Shown here: one piece after another, positions 25,635 to 33,653 of the stretch
Layout: each line of letters starts with the position of its first letter
How positions within the stretch are numbered: position 1 is the stretch's first letter
Source: UBA1952 sp965246785
GTDB lineage: Bacteria; Bacteroidota; Bacteroidia; Chitinophagales; Chitinophagaceae
Direction of reading: 5' to 3'
Assembly (NCBI GenBank): GCA_965246785.1
Contig: CBDFFM010000006.1
Coordinates: 261,278 to 325,277, forward strand
DNA: 64,000 nt
The notes under the pieces: model-generated
Seen by the model: only the letters and a program-made list of their open reading frames with translations
The model's database searches: none
What the model was told of the DNA's origin: nothing
Made by a program: the position numbers and the translations under genes

Positions 25635-25834
25635 TGAAGAATACGCTAAAGGCAGAGCGTTCCCGGAAACAATTGACGCAGGCCCAACTGGCGGAATTAG
25701 TGGGAGTTTCACGGCAAACAATTATCTCTATTGAAATCAGCCGCTATGTCCCGTCCATTACTCTTTCACTTAAGCTCGCATTGGCACTCGACATAGACGT
25801 AGCGGGAATTTTTCACTTGGAAGATTCCGATTAA
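25634..25834 (+). CDS. Minimal XRE-family transcriptional regulator
   Basis: A 66-residue DNA-binding protein that is almost only a helix-turn-helix: LKAERSRKQLTQAQLAELVG then VSRQTIISIEISRYVPSITL, with the recognition helix near 26-38, and a short tail IDVAGIFHLEDSD. This matches the small Cro/CI-like regulators placed after four-helix membrane proteins. It overlaps the upstream gene by one base, so the two are translated together. It probably autoregulates the pair; that is inference. Confidence 0.9.
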   Translation: MKNTLKAERSRKQLTQAQLAELVGVSRQTIISIEISRYVPSITLSLKLALALDIDVAGIFHLEDSD

Positions 25835-25858
25835 CGCAAGAAGCCATTCCCGCCGCTG

Positions 25859-25932
25859 CCGGTGTTCTCACCGGCAGCTTATGGGCAGACGCTTCGGGGT
25901 TTCGTTGTTGGTCATAAAACTAACAACGGCGG
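25859..25932. repeat. Direct repeat copy B with palindromic end
   Basis: The second copy of the 73-base unit at 25025-25097. It begins CCGGTGTTCTCACCGGCAGC (here a small hairpin CCGGTG/CACCGG) and ends GTTGTTGGTCATAAAACTAA with CAACGGCGG. It starts 25 bases after the XRE stop and precedes the GIY-YIG element. Confidence 0.8.
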
Positions 25933-25957
25933 AAATCCAGTAATGCCTATTCAAGCT

Positions 25958-26009
25958 ATTGTCATCCTGAACAAAGTTTCGCGAAGCGTTACGCAGTGAA
26001 GGAACCGTA
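25958..26009 (+). repeat. Left inverted arm of the GIY-YIG unit
   Basis: A 52-base arm: ATTGTCATCCTGAAC, an inner palindrome TTCGCGAA, then GTGAAGGAACCGTA. It differs from the complement of the right arm at six positions, most around the palindrome. Confidence 0.85.
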
Positions 26010-26023
26010 GGCTACGGGCAGGT

Positions 26024-26332
26024 TTAATATCCGCCGTCATCGTCCAGAAACCTCATCTCCGGATTGAAGTTTCTGATAAGCTCCAGCTTCCTCGTTCTAG
26101 TCCATCCCTTGAGTTGTTTTTCCCGCGCAATGGCATCATCTATCCATTGAAAGGTTTCAAAGTAAAGCAGGTGAGTACAGTTGTAGCGCCCCGCAAACGT
26201 ATCAGTGTTTCGGGCTGCGGCGGCTTCACGGTGCTGGCTAAGGCGCATGTTCAGGTTGTTGGTAACGCCGATGTAAAGCGAGCTGCGGGACGGATTAGTA
26301 AGGATGTATGTGTAGTAGATGTGCTGCTTCAT
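26024..26332 (-). CDS. GIY-YIG endonuclease domain protein
   Basis: A 102-residue stand-alone nuclease domain. HIYYTYILTNPSRSSLYIGV gives the YIL and YIG variants of the GIY-YIG signature (residues 7-20). NLNMRLSQHREA supplies the Arg and His region, and the Glu of AIAREKQLKGWTRTRK likely coordinates metal. It resembles the UvrC-like single-domain proteins that are abundant in Bacteroidota. It has no separate DNA-binding domain. The gene sits inside two 52-base inverted arms, so it is probably the cargo or the driver of a small repeat element. Confidence 0.9.
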   Translation of the reverse strand: MKQHIYYTYILTNPSRSSLYIGVTNNLNMRLSQHREAAAARNTDTFAGRYNCTHLLYFETFQWIDDAIAREKQLKGWTRTRKLELIRNFNPEMRFLDDDGGY

Positions 26333-26360
26333 AGGTGGCTCTTAAAATCTGTCCTTATCA

Positions 26361-26412
26361 TACGGTTCCTTCACTTCACAACGCTTCGCGAAGTTTCGTT
26401 CAGGATGACAAT
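26361..26412 (-). repeat. Right inverted arm of the GIY-YIG unit
   Basis: The complement of the left arm with six differences. It starts TACGGTTCCTTCAC and ends GTTCAGGATGACAAT. It lies 28 bases beyond the nuclease start codon. Confidence 0.85.
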
Positions 26413-26442
26413 GTCGGGTGAGCAGCACCTGGCAACTACGCA

Positions 26443-26466
26443 GTTGTTGATTTTATGACCAACAAC
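26443..26466 (-). repeat. Inverted copy C of the repeat palindrome
   Basis: GTTGTTGATTTTATGACCAA continuing CAAC. Its complement matches the palindromic end of copies A and B (GTTGTTGGTCATAAA). It lies 30 bases outside the right arm of the GIY-YIG unit; copy B's palindrome lies at nearly the same distance outside the left arm. Confidence 0.7.
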
Positions 26467-26470
26467 GAAT

Positions 26471-27517
26471 CTAAACCCCCTTCACCAGATAAACAATCAC
26501 CGGAAAGTGGTCTGAGTAGCCGTTTATCCACTTCGTCCCGTCAAAGGAGCGGTGCGGGTAGCCCTTATACTGTCCGAACTTTTCCTTCAAAAAATCCCGG
26601 CTGAAAATCTCCGACTTGTAGTAGCGCCAGCCCCGGCTATTGGCCCCCGGCAGCCAGCCCGAGGAGAGCATAATCTGGTCAAACAGATTCCACGAGTCGT
26701 TATACCCCAGCGTTCCGATGCCTTTATTAAAGTAAGCCGCCCAGGGGTTATACAGGTCGCCGGGCTGCACCTTTTTAAGCTCGCCCTTCGCGCCCAGCAC
26801 CTTCGCCACACTCGGGCTTACCGGGTCGTCGTTCAGGTCGCCCATCACCAGCACCTTCGTGGCAGGGTTCACCGCCATCAGGGAGTCAATCACACGCCTG
26901 CTCACGCCTGCGGCAATGGCGCGGAGGGGTGCAGAAGCGGCTTCACCGCCCCGACGCGAGGGCCAGTGGTTCACAAACACATGCGTCGTATCGCCGACAA
27001 GGATGCCGGTTACATGCAGCACGTCCCGCGTCTTGCCACCCTTCTCGCCACTGCTGCTTATATCCGTGTACAAGGCTTCGGCGTGCAATACAGTGAAGTA
27101 TCTGGGGTTGTACATCATCGCCACATCAATGCCGCGCGTGTCCGGCCCATCAAACCACACGTAGCGGTATCCGCGGCCCCGGATTTCCGGCTGGGCGGCA
27201 AGGTCGCGCAGCACGGTACCGTTCTCAATCTCCGCCGTGCCGATGATGGCCGGCCCGTCGGGCGTGACCTCGGTGCCGAGCTGCCGGATTACGCTTGCAA
27301 GGTTGTGGAGCTTAGCGTTGTAGATGGCTGTGCCGTAGTGATAATCGCCTTTGGGCGTGAACTCCTCATCAAACTTCTTAGGGTCGTCCAGCGTATCAAA
27401 GAGGTTTTCAAAGTTGTAGAAAGCCACGGCAGCTACCTGATACTGCCCCTTTTGGGCATGAGCGGCATGAGGCGAAAGAAGCGCAAATGCGCAAAGGAAG
27501 AGGAGGAAACGGCGCAT
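26471..27517 (-). CDS. Exported endonuclease/exonuclease/phosphatase-family protein
   Basis: A 348-residue exported enzyme with signal peptide MRRFLLFLCAFALLSPHAAHA. The EEP fold motifs are VAFYNFENLFDT (Asn35, Asn38), IIGTAEIENG (metal-binding Glu96), FVNHWPSRRGG (His184), VMGDLNDDP (Asp227, Asn229) and a final YSDHFPVIVYL. This is a DNase I-like or phosphodiesterase active site with all key residues present. It is divergent from a TonB receptor and DUF5689 gene, a common arrangement for extracellular nucleic-acid use. Its exact substrate is not shown by the sequence. Confidence 0.9.
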   Translation of the reverse strand: MRRFLLFLCAFALLSPHAAHAQKGQYQVAAVAFYNFENLFDTLDDPKKFDEEFTPKGDYHYGTAIYNAKLHNLASVIRQLGTEVTPDGPAIIGTAEIENGTVLRDLAAQPEIRGRGYRYVWFDGPDTRGIDVAMMYNPRYFTVLHAEALYTDISSSGEKGGKTRDVLHVTGILVGDTTHVFVNHWPSRRGGEAASAPLRAIAAGVSRRVIDSLMAVNPATKVLVMGDLNDDPVSPSVAKVLGAKGELKKVQPGDLYNPWAAYFNKGIGTLGYNDSWNLFDQIMLSSGWLPGANSRGWRYYKSEIFSRDFLKEKFGQYKGYPHRSFDGTKWINGYSDHFPVIVYLVKGV

Positions 27518-27658
27518 GTATCGGGGAGGCTTTTTAGCCGCCGCAAAGAAACACTTTTAGCCGGCGCGGAAGATTGCCTAACAATATCGTAATAGGGCTG
27601 CGCGTGATGATAATTGTTGGCAAACCCTACCTTCGCGCCGATTTTCTATCAATCATTT

Positions 27659-30505
27659 ATGCAGCGATTTTTACGAGTCTTTTTGATTATGCTGATGGCT
27701 GCCGCGGGCTTACGCGCGGCGGCGCAGGAGGGCGAGGGCAGCGGCATTATTAAAGGCCGCCTCATCGTCCCCGCTACCGGCCAGCCAGTGCCGGATGTGC
27801 AGCTTACCATCCCCTCTGTGCGCCAGTTGGTCAATACCGATGCCGACGGGGCCTTCATCTTCAGCCGCGTGCCTTATGGCAGCCATACCATCATATTGGG
27901 CGGCCTTACGGTGAAGGCGGATACCCTGCGTGTAGATGTGCGTGGTACGGTCGCTGACCTCGGCAATATCCCCGTCACCCTCAACGACTCCAATGCCTCT
28001 CCGCAAAGCCTCAGCCTTCCCACAATAGCCCTTGAAGACAACGGTGTCAGCGCAGAGGACGACGGCGTGCGCACGGCCAGTGTAAGCAGCCTCCTTTCCG
28101 CATCGCGTGACCCGTTCGTTTCGGCCACGGCTTATGTCTTCGGCCCCTACCGTTTCACGCCGCGCGGCTACGGCAACGGCTCACAGGAAGTGCAGATTAA
28201 CGGCAACCCGATGAATGATGTAGAGACGGGCGACGCCTATTGGGGCCAATGGGGCGGCCTGAACGACGTCTTCCGTAGCCGGAGCAATACTTATGGCTTG
28301 CAGCCGTCGGAATACACCTTCGGCGGGCTGCTGGGTTCTGTATATTTTGATGCGGCAGCTTCTAATCAGCGCAAGCAGACGCGCATCACCTATTCCCTCA
28401 CTGACCGCAGCTATCGCAACCGCATCGTGCTGACTAAGAGCACAGGTCTTATGGCGAATGGCTGGGCCTTCTCCGCATCCATCTCCAAGCGCTGGGCGAA
28501 TGAAGGTTATGTGCCGGGCACCTTTTACGATGGATACTCCTATTATGCGGGTGTAAGCAAACAACTTTCCGGCGGCAAGCATGAGTTCAACCTCATCACC
28601 TTCGGCGCACCGACGCGCCGGGGCAAGAGCGCGCCGATTACGGAAGAAACGGCGGATGTAACAGGCGACCGCTTCTACAATCCAAACTGGGGCTACCAGA
28701 ACGGCGAGAAGCGCAACGCCAAGGTGGCGAACAATTTTCAGCCCGTTACTATTCTGAATTACGAGTATAAGCCTTCCAACTCGCTGCGCTGGCAAACGAC
28801 CGTTGGCTACCAGTTCGGGAAGAATAAGAACAGCGCGCTGGATTATTTCAACGGCAATAATCCGCGTCCGGATTATTACCGCTATCTGCCAAGCTACCGC
28901 GCCCTCAACGCCCTGAACCCTGATGACGCGCGTATCTATATGCATCCGCAGATTGAATGGGATCAGCTTTACAACGACAATTACATCAATTACGATACGG
29001 CATCTTATAGATTGGCAACAGGAAGAAACACCGAAATTGAGCGCCGCTCCATCTTCGCCATCTACAACGATGTGGACGACATCCGCAAGTTCACGTTCAA
29101 CACCAATCTGGAGAAGACGCTGAATGAGCACCTGTCGCTCACCGCCGGTCTGCAATTCATCTCGCAGCACACGGAAAGCTATCGTGAGATGGCCGACCTG
29201 CTCGGCGGCGACTATTACCTGAACCTGAACCAGTTTATACGGCTAAATACTACGACGACCAATGGCGAGGACATTGGCAATAACCCGACTGGCACCGTAG
29301 CGCCGAATCAATATAACCAGTACGACCTGGATAATCCGAACCGCCTTATCCGTAAAGGCGATAAGTACAATTACGATTACAACAGCCAGTTTACGAAAGG
29401 CTTTGCCTGGGGCCAGCTCGTAGCCAACTACAACAAGATTGACCTGTTCGGCGCTGTCCGTCTTGGCTATAATGACTTTTACCGGGAAGGTCTTTATAAG
29501 AATGGCTTGTTTGCCGATGCCTCTTTAGGCAAGAGCAATGTGCAGCGATTTACAACCTACAACTTCAAAGGCGGTGTTACTTATAAGCTGGACGGTCGCA
29601 ACTTCCTTTACATAAACGGCGAGTACGCGCAGGACGCGCCAACTATTGAAAACACCTTTATCTCTTCGCGCACCCGCAATCTTACCGTTGCCAACCCAAC
29701 TGTTGAGAAATTCATGTCTGTAGAAGGCGGCTACCTGATGCGCACGCCTAAGTACAACCTCCGCGCCGTGGGCTACGCCACCGAGCTGAAGGATGCCACA
29801 GCAATTAAGCGCTACTTCAGCGACGACCCTGCTTTCAACTCCTTTGTAAATTATGTGATGCAGGGCATCAGCGCCCGCTCTACCGGCCTTGAGCTCGCGG
29901 CAGAAGTGAAGGTTACGCCTGCCGTATCGCTTACGGGTGTGGCGGCTATCGGAGCGGTTTTCTACACGGATAATCCAAGCTCCGTGGGCATCTACGGCGA
30001 TAATGACACCGTACGTACACCTTCCGCGCGCAAGGTGTATATCAAGGATTACTACATCGCCGCCGGTCCGCAAAGCGCCTATACGCTGGGCGTGAATTAC
30101 CGCTCAAAGAAGTTCTGGTACGTGACTGCCAACTTCAACTACTTTGACCGGAATTATGTGGACATCAGCCCTGACCAGCGTACTGAGGATGCTGTGTCAG
30201 GCGTGCCGGTGGGGAGCCAGCTTTATCACAGCATCGTTGACCAGCAGGTGCTGCCGGCATCCTTTACAGTGGACTTATTTGGTGGCAAATCCTTTTTGCT
30301 GTCTAAGTACAATAAGAAGCTGCCCCGAAACACCTTCCTGTACCTGAATGCCGGCATCTCTAACCTGCTGGATGCGGACATCCGCAATGGCGGCTTTGAG
30401 CAGCTTCGCTACGACTTCCGCGACCAGAATCCGGGCAAGTTTGCCACCAAGTATTTCTATGGCCTGGGCCGGAATTTCTTCGTCAACATCAGCCTGAAAT
30501 TCTAA
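27659..30505 (+). CDS. TonB-dependent outer-membrane receptor
   Basis: 948 residues from ATG 27659. The signal peptide is MQRFLRVFLIMLMAAAGLRA, followed by a carboxypeptidase-regulatory-like domain (about 28-105: GIIKGRLIVPATGQPVPDVQ and FIFSRVPYGSHTIILGG). A plug region with FTPRGYGNGSQEVQINGNPM follows, then a long 22-strand-type barrel ending in GLGRNFFVNISLKF, with the terminal Phe typical of outer-membrane barrels. It probably imports a large substrate using TonB energy. The DUF5689 lipoprotein gene follows after 57 bases and may be its partner. The start upstream at 27614 is less likely. A -7-like TACCTTCG box lies at 27628-27635. Confidence 0.9.
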   Translation: MQRFLRVFLIMLMAAAGLRAAAQEGEGSGIIKGRLIVPATGQPVPDVQLTIPSVRQLVNTDADGAFIFSRVPYGSHTIILGGLTVKADTLRVDVRGTVADLGNIPVTLNDSNASPQSLSLPTIALEDNGVSAEDDGVRTASVSSLLSASRDPFVSATAYVFGPYRFTPRGYGNGSQEVQINGNPMNDVETGDAYWGQWGGLNDVFRSRSNTYGLQPSEYTFGGLLGSVYFDAAASNQRKQTRITYSLTDRSYRNRIVLTKSTGLMANGWAFSASISKRWANEGYVPGTFYDGYSYYAGVSKQLSGGKHEFNLITFGAPTRRGKSAPITEETADVTGDRFYNPNWGYQNGEKRNAKVANNFQPVTILNYEYKPSNSLRWQTTVGYQFGKNKNSALDYFNGNNPRPDYYRYLPSYRALNALNPDDARIYMHPQIEWDQLYNDNYINYDTASYRLATGRNTEIERRSIFAIYNDVDDIRKFTFNTNLEKTLNEHLSLTAGLQFISQHTESYREMADLLGGDYYLNLNQFIRLNTTTTNGEDIGNNPTGTVAPNQYNQYDLDNPNRLIRKGDKYNYDYNSQFTKGFAWGQLVANYNKIDLFGAVRLGYNDFYREGLYKNGLFADASLGKSNVQRFTTYNFKGGVTYKLDGRNFLYINGEYAQDAPTIENTFISSRTRNLTVANPTVEKFMSVEGGYLMRTPKYNLRAVGYATELKDATAIKRYFSDDPAFNSFVNYVMQGISARSTGLELAAEVKVTPAVSLTGVAAIGAVFYTDNPSSVGIYGDNDTVRTPSARKVYIKDYYIAAGPQSAYTLGVNYRSKKFWYVTANFNYFDRNYVDISPDQRTEDAVSGVPVGSQLYHSIVDQQVLPASFTVDLFGGKSFLLSKYNKKLPRNTFLYLNAGISNLLDADIRNGGFEQLRYDFRDQNPGKFATKYFYGLGRNFFVNISLKF

Positions 30506-30531
30506 CAGCGGCAAAAGATAAAAGCGGCACT

Positions 30532-30559
30532 AACAATCCAACATTCCAACACTCCAACT
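30532..30559 (+). repeat. TTCCAACACTCCAAC-type intergenic repeat
   Basis: AACAATCCAACATTCCAACA followed by CTCCAACT. This is a single-arm copy of the repeat family also at 33607-33653, 52310-52359 and 54735-54798. It sits just before the ATG of the DUF5689 gene. Confidence 0.7.
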
Positions 30560-30562
30560 TTT

Positions 30563-31999
30563 ATGAATAAGCTCAGCATCCTCCTCACCACGGCGCTCCT
30601 TGCGCTGGTAAGCTTTACGGCTTGCGTGAAGAAAGATTTCTCCAGCCCGCCGGACACCAGCAAGGACGACCCGAACCTGCCGGTGAATGCTACCATCCGC
30701 CAACTGAAAGCACTCAATGGCATTTATAACTATCAGACGGGCGGCGACACAACGGTGATTACCGACGACGTCCTTGTGAGCGGTATTGTAACCGCCGACG
30801 ACCGCTCCGGCAACTTCTATAAGCGCATCAACGTGGAGGATTCTTCCGGCGGCATCCAACTGCTCATTGACCAGTATAGCCTCTACGCGGACTACCCGGT
30901 TGGCCGCAAAATCTATATCCGCTGCAAGGGCCTGACGCTGGGCTATGAAGGCGGCTCGCCGGTAATAGGCATGGGCGTGGATGAGACGATGGCCGTGCAG
31001 GGCATCGGAGGCGGAAAGCTGGATGAGCATGTGGTAAAGGGGCCAGTGGGCAATACGGTAACACCAATCGTGGTGCGGGTAGCACAACTGCAATACAGCA
31101 ACTATGACCCGCAGTTAATCAACCGCCTCATTACCGTTGAAGGCGTGCAGTTCAGGCAGCCGTTCTACCCCTATGCGCAGCCGACCGGCACCACCAACCG
31201 CGACCTGGCCGATACGCTTTCCAAGGTGCTGCTGACCGTGCGTACGAGCAACTATTCCAATTTTGCCGCTTATCCCATCCCAAACGGCAAGGGCAGCGTA
31301 ACCGGCATCTTCACGCTTTACACCGGCTCTACCGGCAGCAAATACACGCAGCTCATCATCCGCGATACGAACGATGTGAAGATCCCTACATTACCGCTGC
31401 CGCCGAGCATTTCTATAGACAGCCTCCGCCGCATGTATAAGGGCAGCGCTATTTTGCTTGGAAATAATATATCCATCCATGGCACCGTCATCTCCGACGC
31501 CAGCTATGGGAATGTTACGGCTGGCAATGTGGTGATTCAGGACGGTGCGCGCGGCACTGTGATTTACTTCGGCTCTACCGCACCTGCCTTTAACGTTGGT
31601 GATTCCATTCTGATAGATATAAGCGGCGACTCGCTTACTACCTTCCGCGGCTCCTCCGAACTGAAGGTACTGAGCGGCAGCGCGGCGAAAGTCGTAGCCC
31701 GGAATCGCACCGTAGTACCGCGTGTAATGACAGCGGCAGAAGTAGCGGCTAAATACAATGAAGTCGAATGGACGCTTGTGCGCATCAATAATGCAACTTC
31801 TGCCACAGGTGGCACCTACGCAGGCAGCAAGACTATTACTGATGCCACCGGCGGCATCACGCTCTTCACTAGTACCACGGCGGCCTTTGCCAGTCAGCAA
31901 ATGCCCAAGACACCTGCTAACTACACCGGCATTATCAGCAAGTTCAACACGACGCTTCAGATACAGCCGCGCAACCTTGCAGATGTAAGCCTGCCATAA
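30563..31999 (+). CDS. DUF5689 surface lipoprotein
   Basis: A 478-residue lipoprotein. The lipobox Cys is in ALVSFTACVKKDF. The N-terminal region (50-260) has the DUF5689 pattern: ATIRQLKALNGIYNYQTGGD, then DDVLVSGIVTADDRSGNFYK and KRINVEDSSGGIQLLIDQYS. The C-terminal half repeats an OB-like pattern: GNNISIHGTVISDASYGNVT, then GGITLFTSTTAAFASQQMP and YTGIISKFNTTLQIQPRNLA. DUF5689 proteins often accompany TonB receptors and nucleases in Bacteroidota and are thought to bind nucleic acids or nucleotides on the cell surface. It is co-directional with the TonB receptor. Confidence 0.85.
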   Translation: MNKLSILLTTALLALVSFTACVKKDFSSPPDTSKDDPNLPVNATIRQLKALNGIYNYQTGGDTTVITDDVLVSGIVTADDRSGNFYKRINVEDSSGGIQLLIDQYSLYADYPVGRKIYIRCKGLTLGYEGGSPVIGMGVDETMAVQGIGGGKLDEHVVKGPVGNTVTPIVVRVAQLQYSNYDPQLINRLITVEGVQFRQPFYPYAQPTGTTNRDLADTLSKVLLTVRTSNYSNFAAYPIPNGKGSVTGIFTLYTGSTGSKYTQLIIRDTNDVKIPTLPLPPSISIDSLRRMYKGSAILLGNNISIHGTVISDASYGNVTAGNVVIQDGARGTVIYFGSTAPAFNVGDSILIDISGDSLTTFRGSSELKVLSGSAAKVVARNRTVVPRVMTAAEVAAKYNEVEWTLVRINNATSATGGTYAGSKTITDATGGITLFTSTTAAFASQQMPKTPANYTGIISKFNTTLQIQPRNLADVSLP

Positions 32000-32033
32000 A
32001 AAACCATCTTCAAAAAAATTCAAACAAACAACC

Positions 32034-33012
32034 ATGAAACGAATAGCGTTACTCAGCATCGCGGCCTTTGCAGCCCTTACAGCAAGTGCTCAGATTTCCA
32101 TCACTGGCAGCACAATGACCTATACGCAGGACTTCAACACGCTGGACACCGGCGGCTCTACGAATACGAACATGCCCGCCGGCTGGAGCTTCTATGAATG
32201 GAGTGGCACCAGCGTCAACGCAACATACCGTGGCAATAACGGCTCGCTCAACACCGGCGACACCTATAGCTATGGCGCAACACAAAATACGGAGCGCGCT
32301 CTCGGCTCGCTTTGTTCTGGCGGCGTTGGCAAGGTGAATTACGGCGTCCGCTTTACCAACAATACCGGCTCCGGTATTGACTCCATGACCCTCAGCTTCC
32401 GCGAGGAGCAATGGCGCCGCGGCGGCGGAACGACTAACGACACGGTTAGCTTCTACTTCAGCACCGCAAGCGGAGCTACCATCAGCGACACAACCTTTAC
32501 CAACTGGACACTCGTGCCGGCGCTGATGATGAACTCCATCTCCAACATCCGCAACAGGCGCAGCCATGAATGGCAACGATACCTTCCGCATACTGACGGC
32601 TAAGTTCCGCATCAACCTTGCCGCAGGTGGTACCGTAGCACTTCGCTGGTATGATTTCAATTCCCTTGGTTCCGATGACGGTCTGGCTATTGATAGTGTG
32701 ACCGCTATGTTTAAGAACGGCACCGTTGGCGGTGTAGGCGTTGGCAAGGTTGCTCAGGCAGCTACGCTTCCAGTAAGCATTATCAATCCTGCCACAAATG
32801 GTAGCTTCGCCATTTCCTGTATGCTCGCACAAGCATCCGCGCTCAATGCGCATGTGTATGACCTCAACGGCCGCGAGGTAGCTGCGCAAACTTTCAATGC
32901 GACAAAGGGCGACAATCGCTTGCAATTGCACACATCGCTGGCTGCCGGCACCTACATCATCCGAGTAGATGATGGTAAGGAGTGGGGTAGTGTGAAGGCT
33001 ACGATGCAATAA
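32034..33012 (+). CDS. Exported T9SS-sorted protein, with a one-base frame break
   Basis: A signal peptide (MKRIALLSIAAFAALTASAQ) opens one frame with TYTQDFNTLDTGGSTNTNMP, which stops near 32603. An overlapping frame continues with FRINLAAGGTVALRWYDFNS, GLAIDSVTAMF and a type IX sorting domain (IINPATNGSFAISCMLAQAS through LAAGTYIIRVDDG). Removing one C from the CC at 32549-32550 joins them into about 325 residues, matching the family of N-terminal beta-sandwich plus sorting-domain proteins. It follows the DUF5689 gene by 34 bases, so it may belong to the same unit. It is a sequence error or a recent pseudogene. Confidence 0.8.
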
Positions 33013-33038
33013 GCCGGCATTAGTATTTTCAACTTTAT

Positions 33039-33072
33039 AGCGCCCGTCTTGTAAAAGGCGGGCGCTTACTTT
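33039..33072 (+). terminator. Terminator after the T9SS gene
   Basis: AGCGCCCG (33039-33046) pairs with CGGGCGCT (33059-33066), followed by TACTTTT. It ends the TonB/DUF5689/T9SS unit, 26 bases after the stop. The T-rich tail overlaps the next promoter's -7 box. Confidence 0.75.
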
Positions 33073-33074
33073 TG
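33067..33074 (+). promoter_or_regulatory. Putative -7 promoter box for DinB gene
   Basis: TACTTTTG, an exact TAnnTTTG match 34 bases upstream of ATG 33109, placed directly after the terminator stem. Confidence 0.55.
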
Positions 33075-33108
33075 GCCCTATCATTCATCAAAACAACCAT
33101 CATTACTA

Positions 33109-33606
33109 ATGAGCAACATGATTCAGGGCATGCTCAACGAGCTTACCCACGAAGCCGCATCCACCCGCAAAATGCTGGAGCTCGTGCCCTTTGAGAAAGG
33201 CGAGTACAAGCCGCACGAGAAAAGCTTCCCATTGGGCCGCCTCGCCGCCCACGTAGCCGAGCTGCCGGCCTGGGTAACCATGACGGTGAAGACGGACGAG
33301 CTTGACTTCACGTCCGGCGTTTACCAATCGCCGAAGCCTGAGAGCCACGAAGAGCTGCTGCGTGTTTTTGATGAGAATGTAGCTGCCGCCAAAGACGCCC
33401 TCCAATCCACAGACATGGAGGAGCTAATGAAGCCGTGGACACTGCGCCGCGGCGAGCAGGTTTTATTTACCATGCCTAAGGTCGCCGTCATCCGCTCATT
33501 TGCATTCAATCATCTCGTCCACCATCGCGGCCAGCTCAGCGTCTATCTCCGCCTCAACGATGTGCCCCTGCCCGGCATGTACGGGCCAACGGCGGATGAG
33601 AAGTGA
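33109..33606 (+). CDS. DinB-family four-helix protein
   Basis: A 165-residue protein with the DinB metal-dependent hydrolase-like fold. The three histidines of the usual metal triad are visible: the first in LAAHVAELPAWV and the others in FNHLVHHRGQLSVYLR. The C-terminal MYGPTADEK is typical of DinB-type thiol transferases and YfiT-like proteins. The activity is unknown; family members include bacillithiol or mycothiol transferases. ATG 33109 follows a promoter box. A repeat-family hairpin starts right after the stop. Confidence 0.85.
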   Translation: MSNMIQGMLNELTHEAASTRKMLELVPFEKGEYKPHEKSFPLGRLAAHVAELPAWVTMTVKTDELDFTSGVYQSPKPESHEELLRVFDENVAAAKDALQSTDMEELMKPWTLRRGEQVLFTMPKVAVIRSFAFNHLVHHRGQLSVYLRLNDVPLPGMYGPTADEK

Positions 33607-33653
33607 GTTGGAACGTTGGAGTGTTGGAACGTTTAGACAACATTCCAACACTC
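33607..33653. repeat. GTTGGAACGTTGGAG-type inverted repeat
   Basis: GTTGGAACGTTGGAGTGTTG on the left pairs with CAACATTCCAACACTC on the right. The repeat fills the 45-base gap between dinB and pfkA and ends at the pfkA stop codon. It probably also acts as a bidirectional terminator. It is a member of the family at 30532, 52310 and 54735. Confidence 0.75.

Larger units (their letters stand above)
25958..26412. mobile_element. Inverted-repeat-bounded GIY-YIG unit
   Basis: A 455-base unit consisting of one GIY-YIG gene between two 52-base inverted arms (25958-26009 and 26361-26412), identical at 46 of 52 positions by hand alignment. The arms begin ATTGTCATCCTGAAC and end GTGAAGGAACCGTA. There is no transposase. 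The structure is like a small nuclease-carrying repeat element that may spread using its own or host enzymes. Mobility is inferred. Confidence 0.6.

Noticed and set aside
26552..27592. 346-codon plus-strand frame opposite the EEP enzyme
   Set aside because: It is a shadow of the exported nuclease, whose motifs and signal peptide are complete.
28181..29170. 329-codon minus-strand frame inside the TonB receptor
   Set aside because: It is antisense to a highly typical TonB receptor and has no domain pattern.
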